Shown in pieces: positions 8,855-16,433 of a stretch of 20,162 nucleotides of DNA (position 1 is its first letter; every line of letters begins with the position of its first letter). The stretch is from the NCBI GenBank assembly GCA_022360735.1, contig JAKSCF010000510.1, positions 1 to 20,162 on the forward strand, written 5' to 3'. The DNA is from Clostridia bacterium. Lineage in GTDB: Bacteria > Bacillota_A > Clostridia > Peptostreptococcales > JAAYPU01. A program made the position numbers and the translations under genes. The notes beneath the pieces were generated by a model. That model had not been told where the DNA came from. It was given only the letters and a program-made list of their open reading frames with translations, and searched no databases.

Positions 8855-8904
8855 TTTTAAAAGACAAGAAATTAATAATCGTCATTAATTCTTGTCTTTT
8901 AAAA
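8855..8904 (-). terminator. Long AT-rich hairpin after the second phosphotriesterase-like gene
   Basis: Two arms of about 21-22 nt containing AAAAGACAAGAA...TTCTTGTCTTTT pair with a single bulged A and a 7-nt loop. It sits 52 bp past the stop codon at 8957 and 68 bp before the next gene. The stem is GC-poor and the T-run is short, so it may be a leaky terminator or an mRNA-stability or processing hairpin rather than a strong stop. A near relative with the same outer stem is at 10137-10183. Confidence 0.6.
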
Positions 8905-8956
8905 TTTAAATATTTTGTATCTATCGATTAGATACTACAACCACCATAAAAATTGA

Positions 8957-10048
8957 TTAATATTCTAACAATCTAGCTGGATTATTTACAGTCATGTTTT
9001 GGATATCTTCGTCTGAAACTTCAAACATTTTAAGCAGAGGTATAATGGATTCTAATATTGCTGCATATCCATCTCCGCCATATTTACGATAACAGAATTT
9101 AACAAACATATCGGTTCCAAGCACAATCTGCTTTGAATATCCTGCTTGTATTAATGGCAGCAAACCCCTAACTCTGTCATAGTCATTCAGTAAATATTTT
9201 CCAATAACCTCAAGTCCCCATGTAGCTCCAAACGTATCAAAACTAATGGTAACACCCATATCCAGTAATATTTTGACTTCATCTATTTGCAATTCAGTAG
9301 CTGATTCATGGTTTAAGATGTACTCTTTTAAATCAAGGGTCTTTAATATATACTGATCTACATGGGCCATAACCACTTTTTTGGGATTCACACCTTCTTC
9401 TTCAACAACTATCTTAGCCATTTTTATGGTATCAGAAAAAGGCATCCCTAATCCTGTATGAACGGTTATTGTTAATCCGGCTTTTTTAGCTGCTCGAGCA
9501 CCTGCTCTAAGTGCTTTTTCTTCTGTTTCGGATAAACTGTTACATGCTATTTTTACATGGCCTGCTTTAATATCTGTTCCATCTATACCTTCATATATTT
9601 CTTTTTCAATATGTGCCTGAAGCTCATCTATGGACTTATAGACAAATCCTTCCGGCCATGATCCTTCTCCATAGTACCCTGCTGATACGATGATATTAAC
9701 CCCTGTATTTTCAGATACTTTTTTCATATCTTCAATATTTCCTCTTATACCACCGGGGCTTACTTCTAAAATAGAGGACCCGCCTGCATTTTTAAAATAA
9801 CTGATTTCTTCACTTGCCAAGTCAACATCATCTAAGCACAAACTATCGTGAGATAACCCAAAATATCCTTTTTTGAGATAAGTTATATTTTGACATCGAA
9901 CAACTAGCTTTTCTTCACCAATATTAGGTATGATTGCTCCATATATGTCGTTGTAATAGCTAGTATCCACTAGTATGTGATCATGCATAGACGTAAATCC
10001 CAAATCATTTGAATCAATTTCTCCCAATACGGTCATGATTTTACCCAT
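8957..10048 (-). CDS. Phosphotriesterase-family metallohydrolase, copy 2
   Basis: This 363-residue amidohydrolase-superfamily TIM-barrel enzyme keeps every binuclear-metal ligand of the phosphotriesterase family: H22 and H24 (MHDHILVD), K166 (GHVKIAC, the lysine carboxylated in this family), H197 (TVHTG), H229 (MAHVD) and D313 (LGTDMF). It ends with the usual NPARLL. Relatives hydrolyse lactones, phosphoesters or N-acyl compounds, so the bond cut is likely an ester, lactone or amide of the pathway's starting compound. It is very similar over its whole length to the gene just upstream, by eye about two thirds identical. AAAGGAG lies 7 nt before the start. No signal peptide is seen, so it acts in the cytoplasm. 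Confidence 0.92.
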   Translation of the reverse strand: MGKIMTVLGEIDSNDLGFTSMHDHILVDTSYYNDIYGAIIPNIGEEKLVVRCQNITYLKKGYFGLSHDSLCLDDVDLASEEISYFKNAGGSSILEVSPGGIRGNIEDMKKVSENTGVNIIVSAGYYGEGSWPEGFVYKSIDELQAHIEKEIYEGIDGTDIKAGHVKIACNSLSETEEKALRAGARAAKKAGLTITVHTGLGMPFSDTIKMAKIVVEEEGVNPKKVVMAHVDQYILKTLDLKEYILNHESATELQIDEVKILLDMGVTISFDTFGATWGLEVIGKYLLNDYDRVRGLLPLIQAGYSKQIVLGTDMFVKFCYRKYGGDGYAAILESIIPLLKMFEVSDEDIQNMTVNNPARLLEY

Positions 10049-10136
10049 TGTTCTTCTCCTTTAAAATTTTATTTTTTTAAACTATTTCTAAAAATTTAAA
10101 CATGTATTTTTGAATTAAATTGGCATATTTTTTTGT

Positions 10137-10183
10137 AAAAGACAAGAGATTTATAAAACACATTTTATTCTCTCTTGTCTTTT
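10137..10183 (-). terminator. AT-rich hairpin after the first phosphotriesterase-like gene
   Basis: Arms AAAAGACAAGAGA and TCTCTTGTCTTTT (13 bp, perfect) enclose an inner ATAAAA/TTTTAT stem. The outer stem shares AAAAGACAAGA with the hairpin at 8855-8904. It occupies the same place relative to the preceding gene, about 50 bp after its stop. It could be a weak terminator or a processing or stability element. Confidence 0.6.
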
Positions 10184-10231
10184 AAGGTTCTAATAATTTG
10201 CCAAATAGCTTCTGTATTGTAACAACTTTTT

Positions 10232-11326
10232 TTAATATTCTAACAATCGAGCTGGATTATTGACCATCATGTTCTGAATATCTTCTTCTAACACACCTAA
10301 TTCTTTAAGCATAGGCAGTACAAAGTCTAATACACGTGTATACCCTTCTCCCCCATATTTACGATAAGAGAATTTTACAAACAAGTCATTTCCCAGCACA
10401 ATTTGTTTGGAATATCCTTCTTTAATTAGAGGAAATAATGCCCTAATTCTTTCATAATCAGTTGGCAAACGCTGGCCTGCAATCTCAGTTCCCCAATTTG
10501 ATCCAAAGGTATCAAAACCGATATTAACACCCTTATTTAATATTTGTCTAACCGGTTCTAATAACAACTGAGTAGCTGTATCATGCTCTAATATAAATTC
10601 TTTAATCGCCAGTGATTTTAGGATTTTAAGATCTATATGACACATAATCAGTTTTTTGGGGTCCATACCCTCTTCTTTAACAGCTATATCAACCATTCTC
10701 AATGTATCTTGAATGTCCATGCTTAATAATCCTGTATGGACTTGTAACACCAATCCAGATTTTTTTGAAGCTTGAGCACCTACCCTTAGAGCTTTTTCTT
10801 CTAATTCCGTGAGATTATTGCATGCAATTTTTATATGGCCCGCTTTAATATGGGTTCCATCTATGCCTTCATATATTTCTTTTTCAATATGTGCCTGAAG
10901 CTCACTTATGGACATATCCACACATTTTTGGGGCCAGGACCCTTCACAATATAGTCCTGCTGATGCAATAATATGAACACCTGCATTTTCAGAAACTTTT
11001 TTTAAATCTTCAATATTTCCCCTTATCCCACCAGGACTGACCTCTACAATAGCTGATCCTCCTGCATTTTTAAAATGGCTTATTTCTTCACTTGCTAAAT
11101 CAACATCATTCAAACACACACTATCTGAAGATGCACTAAAATATCCTTTTCTAAGATAAGATATGTTTTGGCCTTGAACTTTTAGCTTATCCTCGTTGAT
11201 ATTTGGAACTAATGCTTTAAATTCGTCTTTCCAATAACTCAGATCTACTAAAATATGATCATGCATAGACGTATAGCCCAAATCTTTTGAATCGATTTCA
11301 CCTAATACGGTCATAACTTTACTCAT
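10232..11326 (-). CDS. Phosphotriesterase-family metallohydrolase, copy 1
   Basis: This 364-residue paralogue of the following gene has the full metal-ligand set: H22, H24 (MHDHILVD), K166 (GHIKIAC), H197 (QVHTG), H230 (MCHID) and D314 (LGNDLF). The most conserved block between the two copies spans residues 77-175. Differences cluster at 29-73, 125-137 and 200-215, regions that include loops after barrel strands, so the two may differ in substrate. An in-frame TTG nine codons upstream (11353) runs through the ribosome binding site. I start at the ATG at 11326, 4 nt after GAGGAGGAG. The gene follows E1 beta after a 135-bp gap that may hold a secondary promoter. Confidence 0.92.
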   Translation of the reverse strand: MSKVMTVLGEIDSKDLGYTSMHDHILVDLSYWKDEFKALVPNINEDKLKVQGQNISYLRKGYFSASSDSVCLNDVDLASEEISHFKNAGGSAIVEVSPGGIRGNIEDLKKVSENAGVHIIASAGLYCEGSWPQKCVDMSISELQAHIEKEIYEGIDGTHIKAGHIKIACNNLTELEEKALRVGAQASKKSGLVLQVHTGLLSMDIQDTLRMVDIAVKEEGMDPKKLIMCHIDLKILKSLAIKEFILEHDTATQLLLEPVRQILNKGVNIGFDTFGSNWGTEIAGQRLPTDYERIRALFPLIKEGYSKQIVLGNDLFVKFSYRKYGGEGYTRVLDFVLPMLKELGVLEEDIQNMMVNNPARLLEY

Positions 11327-11429
11327 GGTTCTCCTCCTCAACAATTCTATCAAGAATAATTTTATGATTCATTTAGATTAGCATGGTTTTATTCTAGTGT
11401 TTTAAATGAATTATATTCTATGGTTTCAT

Positions 11430-11457
11430 GTTATCTATGAGTAAAATGATGTGTCAA
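11430..11457 (-). promoter_or_regulatory. Possible internal sigma-A promoter before the phosphotriesterase-like pair
   Basis: On the minus strand a perfect TTGACA (11452-11457) is followed after 16 bp by GATAAC (11430-11435), about 104 bp before the first hydrolase start. The -35 is ideal but the -10 matches only 4 of 6 bases, so this is tentative. A TATAAT at 11410-11415 lacks a matching -35. Confidence 0.3.
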
Positions 11458-11461
11458 TTTT

Positions 11462-12436
11462 TTAGCAAATTTCTTTAACGCCATTAATAATGTCTATTTC
11501 TTGTGGCAATACGTAATCTTCAAGGTCTTTAGCAAAAGGTGTAGGTGTGTTCAATGCACCGATTCTGACAATTTTAGCTTTTAAGCTGTCATATTTGTCT
11601 TCTGCTGCTAATGCTGCCATTTCTGCTGACCAAGCACTTCTTTTATTTTCTTCAGTTACAACTACTAATTTGCCTGTTTTATCGATAGATTTATATATTG
11701 TTTCTGTGTCTAATGGGAATAGAGTTCTTGGATCAATCACTTCAACACTTATTCCCTCTTCTTCAAGCTTTTTAGCTGCATTTAGAGATTTGTTAACACA
11801 GTATCCTGTTGCTACAATGGTTACATCCTTACCTTCTTTTCTAATAGATGCTTTTCCAAGTGGAATTGGTTCAAATTCTTCTTCAACTTGTTCCATAGCA
11901 GCATATAGGTATTTGTGCTCAAAGAACATAACTGGGTTTTTATCCTGAATAGCTGCTAACATTAAACCTCTGGCATCCTCAACGGTAGTAGGATAAACGA
12001 CTTTAAGTCCCGGGATGTGAACCAAAAGGTTTTCTAAGTTTTGAGAGTGTTGTGCAGCTGCTTGAATTCCACCACCGCCGGGGAATCTAATAACTAGAGG
12101 AAGTTCAATGTTCCCTCCATACATGTATCTCATTTTTGCTGCTTGGTTAACCAGTTGGTCAAAGCAGTATGTCATAAAATCTGAGAACATAATTTCTGCA
12201 ATAGGTACCATACCTGTTGCTGCTGCACCTACCGCTGCGCCGGCAATCATGGCTTCAGATATTGGCGTATCGATGACTCTATCTTCACCATATTTATTCA
12301 TTAGTCCCCTTGTTATACCAAAAGAACCTCCCATAAGACCAATATCTTCACCTAAACAGAATACATTTTCGTTTTGGCTCATTGCTAAATCAATAGCTTG
12401 GTTTAAAGCGCCACCATAAGTTAATTTTTTCTTCAT
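11462..12436 (-). CDS. acoB: TPP-dependent dehydrogenase E1 component, beta subunit (AcoB-like)
   Basis: This 324-residue protein is the beta subunit of the alpha2beta2 E1 of acetoin, pyruvate or branched-chain 2-oxoacid dehydrogenases. Typical stretches are GEDIGLMGGSFG near residue 29, DTPISEAMIAGAAVGAA near 56, and a C-terminal transketolase-type domain containing 'VVTEENKRSAWSAE' and 'NTPTPFAKDLEDYVLP'. The length matches the family (324-340). The start codon overlaps the alpha-subunit stop in an ATGA arrangement, indicating translational coupling and equal dosage. GAGGAGGGA lies just upstream. Sequence alone does not separate acetoin dehydrogenase from 2-oxoacid dehydrogenase. The AcoR-type regulator and sigma-54 promoter favour the acyloin reading. 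Confidence 0.95.
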   Translation of the reverse strand: MKKKLTYGGALNQAIDLAMSQNENVFCLGEDIGLMGGSFGITRGLMNKYGEDRVIDTPISEAMIAGAAVGAAATGMVPIAEIMFSDFMTYCFDQLVNQAAKMRYMYGGNIELPLVIRFPGGGGIQAAAQHSQNLENLLVHIPGLKVVYPTTVEDARGLMLAAIQDKNPVMFFEHKYLYAAMEQVEEEFEPIPLGKASIRKEGKDVTIVATGYCVNKSLNAAKKLEEEGISVEVIDPRTLFPLDTETIYKSIDKTGKLVVVTEENKRSAWSAEMAALAAEDKYDSLKAKIVRIGALNTPTPFAKDLEDYVLPQEIDIINGVKEIC

Positions 12437-13413
12437 CTGCTTCTTCCCTCCTCTACTATGTCAGTGTATACATCCTTCACAGCTTCACTTTCATCTAAAG
12501 AAGGAGCGTCTATTGCGTAATCAACAGCTGCTAACATTTGATCTTGAATTTTATCTGAAATCGTATTAAGTTCATTTTCTGTCGCAATATTTTGTTCAAC
12601 TAAATATTTTTCGAATCTTGGAATAGGGTCTTTTGCCATCCACTCTTCTACTTCTTCATCCGCTCTGTATAAAGCAGGATCTCCTTCAAAATGACCATGA
12701 TGCTTATATGTTTTACACTCAATCAATGTTGGACCTTGGCCTGCTTTAGCTCTTTTTACGGCTTGCTCTACTGCTTCATTGACAGCTAATACATCATTTC
12801 CATCTACAATAACACCCGGCATATTATATGAATTCGCTCTTTCAGAGATATCAATAATAGCCATACTTCTATCTTGTCTGGTTGAAATGCCATATAAATT
12901 GTTTTCACAAACAAATATGACCGGAAGCTTGTAAAGGCTTGCAGCATTTAAAGATTCATGGAATAATCCTTCGTTTGTAGACCCATCACCAAAGAAACAT
13001 ACAACTACGTTATCTGTTTTTTTGATTTTTTGAGCCATTCCAGCACCTACTGCTAAAGGAAATCCAGCTCCAACCATACCGTTTGCGCCAAGCATACCCA
13101 AGTCAATACTGGAAATATGCATTGAACCGCCTTTTCCTCTACAGTATCCCGTTGCTTTACCACACAGTTCTGCCATCATTCGATTAGGATCTGCACCTTT
13201 AGCAAGCATATGACCATGCCCTCTATGGGTGCTTGTTATATAGTCGTTTTTAGAGATAGCCGCACATGCACCTGTCGCTACAGCTTCTTCACCAATATAT
13301 AAATGTACAAATCCTTGAAGATCGCCCATAGCAAAAGCTTCACTGGCTTGCTCTTCAAATTTTCTTATTCTAACCATACTTTTGTATAGGTCAATTAACT
13401 TTTCCTTTTCCAT
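12433..13413 (-). CDS. acoA: TPP-dependent dehydrogenase E1 component, alpha subunit (AcoA-like)
   Basis: This 326-residue subunit binds thiamine diphosphate through the GDGS...NN motif (GDGS at 142-145, NN at 171-172). The conserved active-site HRGHGH is at 63-68, and 'GKGGSMHI' (93-100) is a family hallmark. Together with the beta subunit it decarboxylates a 2-oxoacid, or cleaves an acyloin such as acetoin, and transfers the acyl group to the lipoyl domain. AAAGGAG precedes the start. It follows the SDR gene by 34 bp and overlaps the beta subunit by 4 bp. The short AcoA-type length, without an N-terminal extension, fits acetoin-dehydrogenase-like enzymes. Confidence 0.95.
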   Translation of the reverse strand: MEKEKLIDLYKSMVRIRKFEEQASEAFAMGDLQGFVHLYIGEEAVATGACAAISKNDYITSTHRGHGHMLAKGADPNRMMAELCGKATGYCRGKGGSMHISSIDLGMLGANGMVGAGFPLAVGAGMAQKIKKTDNVVVCFFGDGSTNEGLFHESLNAASLYKLPVIFVCENNLYGISTRQDRSMAIIDISERANSYNMPGVIVDGNDVLAVNEAVEQAVKRAKAGQGPTLIECKTYKHHGHFEGDPALYRADEEVEEWMAKDPIPRFEKYLVEQNIATENELNTISDKIQDQMLAAVDYAIDAPSLDESEAVKDVYTDIVEEGRSR

Positions 13414-13447
13414 ATTTTGTCTCCTTTACTTTATATATCACCTTAAC

Positions 13448-14233
13448 TTAATATAAAGACATGCCGCCATCAATATTGATAGCTTGTGCTGTTATATTAT
13501 CTGCAAGCTCTGAGCTTAAGAATAGTACCATATTAGCAATATCTTGCTCTGTTTGCGGTCTTTGCATTGGTATAAGGCTCATACCTTTCTCCCATATTGC
13601 TTCTCTTGGTGTGCCGGAAAGAGAAGCCGCATCATCCATTATTTTTTCCCACATTGGCGTTTTGATAATGCCGGGGCATACACAATTTACATTAATATTA
13701 TATGGCGCACACATGAGCCCAACACCTTGCGTCATTCCTATAACTGCATACTTTGTAGATGAATAATGAACCATGTCCGGTGAAGCTTGTTTTCCAGCTT
13801 CAGAAGCAAAGTTCACTATTTTACCATTTTCTTCTGGCAGCATATATCTAAGAACAGATTGATTCGTAATGTGTGTTCCGATAACATTGACATCTAGTAA
13901 CTTTTTATATTGCTCAACACTAACGAAATTAAATGGTGCTATTAATACAACGCCTGCCGCATGAACTAAAATATCAATTTTACCGTATTCATCAAAGACT
14001 TTATCAACAAAATCATTGACTTCATCTTCATTGGTGACATCCACTTTTCCAAAAGAAGTTTTAACATTATATTTTTGTATTTCTTCACAAATCTTTTTTG
14101 CATTATCTTCATTGATGTCGCTTACTGCTATGTCTGCACCAGCTTGGGCAAGGGTTTTGGTGCACACTGCACCAAGTCCGCTTCCTCCACCAGTAATGAC
14201 AGCTATTTTACCGGAAAGATCAATATTAAACAT
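13448..14233 (-). CDS. Short-chain dehydrogenase/reductase (classical SDR)
   Basis: This 261-residue classical SDR has the nucleotide-binding TGGGSGLG (14-21), HAAG in the NAAG position (91-94), and the catalytic S144, Y157 and K161 (YSSTK). D39 follows beta-strand 2 (SDI), which points to NAD rather than NADP. Relatives include 2,3-butanediol/acetoin dehydrogenases, sorbitol dehydrogenases and 3-hydroxyacyl reductases. Placed directly before the E1 genes, it may make or reduce the acyloin-type substrate of E1 (inference). AGGAGG lies 5 nt before the start. The first residue of the usual NAAG motif is His, a tolerated change. Confidence 0.92.
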   Translation of the reverse strand: MFNIDLSGKIAVITGGGSGLGAVCTKTLAQAGADIAVSDINEDNAKKICEEIQKYNVKTSFGKVDVTNEDEVNDFVDKVFDEYGKIDILVHAAGVVLIAPFNFVSVEQYKKLLDVNVIGTHITNQSVLRYMLPEENGKIVNFASEAGKQASPDMVHYSSTKYAVIGMTQGVGLMCAPYNINVNCVCPGIIKTPMWEKIMDDAASLSGTPREAIWEKGMSLIPMQRPQTEQDIANMVLFLSSELADNITAQAINIDGGMSLY

Positions 14234-14314
14234 TTCATCCTCCTATTATTATTAAAAGTAACATTATGTCGTTTTGGCAATAATTATAAGAGTCTTATTC
14301 TTTAGTTCACTGCT

Positions 14315-15646
14315 CTAACCTAAGGTTTCCATAAATTCCACTAGAGCTTCTTCGAATATTACTAAAGTATCTTTAATGTCTTTTTCAGTATGAACGGTTG
14401 ATATACAGAAACGGAATGTTGTTATGACACCCTTTTCTTTTAATATACTTAGAAAAGCATTTACTTTAAATAAATCAGAATTTTCAATGCCATCTTTGTG
14501 ATTAATAATCTTGTCTTTTTCACTAAATAGAATGTTCCACGCTCCGGGATAACCCTGAACTCTTAAGTCTTTGCATCCTACTTTTTCAGCTACTTCTAAC
14601 ATGCCGTCTCTCAACATATTTCCCATGCGTTCAATATGTTTATAAGCTTCGCCGTCATTTTTTTCTAACTCTTCTATAGTAGCAATCAATGCTGCCACTG
14701 AAACCGGATGACCATTGTATGTTCCCACACCTAGAGTATCTGTTCTTGTAAGTGTATCTAATATTTCTTTTTTACCACAGAATACGGATATAGGCATACC
14801 ACCACCTATTGCTTTCGCAAAAGTAGTTAAATCAGGCGTAACACCATAATACCCTTGTGCACCAGCTAAACCCATTCTGAATCCCGTTAAAGTTTCGTCA
14901 AATATAAGTACAACATTATATTTTGTACATAATTCTCTAACGCCTTCAAGATAGCCTGTTTCAGGTGTACAACCATTAACGTTGGTCATGACCGGTTCCA
15001 TAATAACTGCTGCAATATCATCTGCTTTATCTTTAAATAGGTTTTCCAGCGCCTCTAAATCATTCCATTCAATGATATAGCAATCGTCTAAAGAATGTTT
15101 TGCTCGACCGCTTGTACTGCATAATATTGAATAAACATCTTCCCAGTTGACATCATCTTGAGCAACAGGATCTTGAGGATCTTTAGGAACTCCACCTAAA
15201 ATGAAATCTGCGCCACCATTGTACTGTCCGTTAAATTTTACATACATATTTTTACCGGTATGGGATCTTGCAACACGTAAGTTATTCATGTTTGCTTCCG
15301 TACCGCTGCCTGTAAATCTAACTAATTCGGCACAGGGTACTAATTTTTGAATTTTTTCTGCAGCTTCAATTTGAAGCATACACATTTCATTTGTATGGAA
15401 TTGTTTTACGGTTTCTATAACCGCATTTTGAACCTTTTCATTTTGTCTTCCAAGGATAGCCGGTCCTAGGGATAAACCAAAGTCAATGTATTCATTATCA
15501 TCAACATCAATGATTCTGGCACCATTTACGCTTTTAACGAAAATTGGCTTTTGACCCTCATCTTTTTTAAAGTTTGACATAAAAGCTCCTGGTATACTTT
15601 TACATGCTCTCTCATAAAGCGCATCGCTTTTTTCATGATTTTTCAT
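14315..15646 (-). CDS. Class III PLP-dependent aminotransferase, glutamate-1-semialdehyde-aminomutase-like
   Basis: This 443-residue fold-type I PLP enzyme has the phosphate-binding GSGTEA (113-118), the D250-E251 pair (IFDETLTGFR) that contacts the pyridine nitrogen, and the cofactor lysine K278 in FAKAIGGGMP. The GTEANMNNLR and 'IFDETLTGFR' patterns place it near glutamate-1-semialdehyde 2,1-aminomutase rather than the ornithine-type branch. No tetrapyrrole gene is nearby, so a haem role is unlikely. The pathway probably removes or moves an amino group on its substrate. Relatives act on beta-amino acids and amino sugars as well as on the semialdehyde. GGAGGAGGG precedes the start. The gene lies between the SCP2 and SDR genes. 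Confidence 0.9.
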   Translation of the reverse strand: MKNHEKSDALYERACKSIPGAFMSNFKKDEGQKPIFVKSVNGARIIDVDDNEYIDFGLSLGPAILGRQNEKVQNAVIETVKQFHTNEMCMLQIEAAEKIQKLVPCAELVRFTGSGTEANMNNLRVARSHTGKNMYVKFNGQYNGGADFILGGVPKDPQDPVAQDDVNWEDVYSILCSTSGRAKHSLDDCYIIEWNDLEALENLFKDKADDIAAVIMEPVMTNVNGCTPETGYLEGVRELCTKYNVVLIFDETLTGFRMGLAGAQGYYGVTPDLTTFAKAIGGGMPISVFCGKKEILDTLTRTDTLGVGTYNGHPVSVAALIATIEELEKNDGEAYKHIERMGNMLRDGMLEVAEKVGCKDLRVQGYPGAWNILFSEKDKIINHKDGIENSDLFKVNAFLSILKEKGVITTFRFCISTVHTEKDIKDTLVIFEEALVEFMETLG

Positions 15647-15703
15647 AAATACCCTCCTCCTGCTCCTAACCTTTTTACTTTATATTTTCTTTATATCTCT
15701 TGA

Positions 15704-16090
15704 TTAATATTCTGTCCCAGGGATAGTTTTGCATTTTTGAATTCTATTATATACACCCAACATAGCCAATGCTTTCATCATATTCCCCTCTAATGTAAAT
15801 GTGCCATCCATTAAAGAAGCTTTAGGACTGATTTCGCCTGTTTGTATTTTTACATAACTTTCATATTTGCCGTAACTTCTAAAAGTCGCTTCAGGAAGTT
15901 CTGTTCCTTCACCGGACTTAAATTCTTCTACTACACCATCTTTTAAATGATAATAAATCCATTTTGTTGTGCCATCTGGACAATCTTCATAAATTTCAAC
16001 TAATTGAACATTGACTCTGCCTTTTTTATTAAACTCTTCGTTTAATAGTTTTTCATGTGCATCCATCCACTCTTTGCTTATAAATTTCAT
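15704..16090 (-). CDS. SCP2 sterol-binding-domain protein, single domain
   Basis: This small soluble protein of 128 residues has the layout of a stand-alone SCP2 domain: an N-terminal helix, a beta sheet containing 'TKWIYYHLKDGVVEEFKSGE', and the segment 'GEISPKASLMDGTFTLEGNM' followed by a C-terminal helix, typical of bacterial SCP2-like proteins. The fold forms a hydrophobic tunnel that binds lipids or other apolar molecules. In this operon it could hold a hydrophobic pathway intermediate, but no enzymatic role can be assigned. The in-frame GTG at 16099 sits in the ribosome binding site. I use the ATG at 16090, 8 nt after AAAGGAG. A hairpin (16120-16144) separates it from the MoaD-like gene. 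Confidence 0.8.
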   Translation of the reverse strand: MKFISKEWMDAHEKLLNEEFNKKGRVNVQLVEIYEDCPDGTTKWIYYHLKDGVVEEFKSGEGTELPEATFRSYGKYESYVKIQTGEISPKASLMDGTFTLEGNMMKALAMLGVYNRIQKCKTIPGTEY

Positions 16091-16119
16091 GATAAACACT
16101 CCTTTTTTATTTTTATATT

Positions 16120-16144
16120 TAATGTTTGTTTTTTACAAACATTA
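16120..16144 (-). other. Perfect 10-bp hairpin between the MoaD-like and SCP2 genes
   Basis: TAATGTTTGT and ACAAACATTA pair around five A's on the minus strand, ending about 20 nt before the AAAGGAG site of the SCP2 gene. There is no T-run after it, so it is not a typical terminator. A role in transcript processing, stability or translation control is possible. Confidence 0.5.
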
Positions 16145-16171
16145 TTTTTGGTTGGATTAATTCAGAAATAA

Positions 16172-16432
16172 TTACCCGCCAGAGCTTGGGAAAAAAATAC
16201 CTATAATGTCCTCATCATTCAGATTCGTCTTCAGCCCTTTTAACTTTTTAATATTGGTATTATTTAAGCAAATAATACCGGTCTTCATTTCTTTTAATTT
16301 AAAGTTTTCCGGATATTGTTTTTCCAGTTGTGCTAAAGCCTCTTTTACCGTTTGGGCTTGAACCTCTACTTCCCTGATGTTATTTAAACTATAAAGTCCA
16401 TGTAAACGAATGGTTACACTAGGTACAGACAT
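16172..16432 (-). CDS. MoaD/ThiS-family sulfur-carrier-like protein
   Basis: This 86-residue beta-grasp protein ends in Gly-Gly (85-86), the C-terminus that is activated and thiocarboxylated in MoaD and ThiS proteins. MoaD supplies the sulfur for the dithiolene of molybdopterin, the ligand of tungsten or molybdenum in aldehyde:ferredoxin oxidoreductases. The ATG lies 1 nt after the stop of the oxidoreductase gene, with AGTAGGA inside that gene's last codons as ribosome binding site, so the two are translationally coupled. This pairing is common for tungsten enzymes and supports a MoaD rather than a ThiS role. No MoaE, MoaA or ThiG gene is present, so the rest of cofactor synthesis lies elsewhere. 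Confidence 0.85.
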   Translation of the reverse strand: MSVPSVTIRLHGLYSLNNIREVEVQAQTVKEALAQLEKQYPENFKLKEMKTGIICLNNTNIKKLKGLKTNLNDEDIIGIFFPSSGG

Positions 16433-16433
16433 G

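Noticed and set aside
11462..13413. Naming the complex as an ordinary acetoin dehydrogenase or pyruvate dehydrogenase
   Set aside because: E1 sequences of these classes are too alike to decide by reading, and the extra genes point to a more complex substrate. I keep the names as AcoA/AcoB-like only.
4179..16090. A taurine or sulfonate degradation locus (aminotransferase, metal alcohol dehydrogenase and a YeiH-type putative sulfate exporter)
   Set aside because: There is no sulfoacetaldehyde acetyltransferase and no glycyl-radical sulfolyase, and yeiH is separated by a terminator. The evidence is too thin.
16172..16432. ThiS (thiamine synthesis) for the small GG-ending protein
   Set aside because: No thiG, thiF or thiH is nearby, and the gene is coupled to a pterin enzyme, so a MoaD role is more likely.
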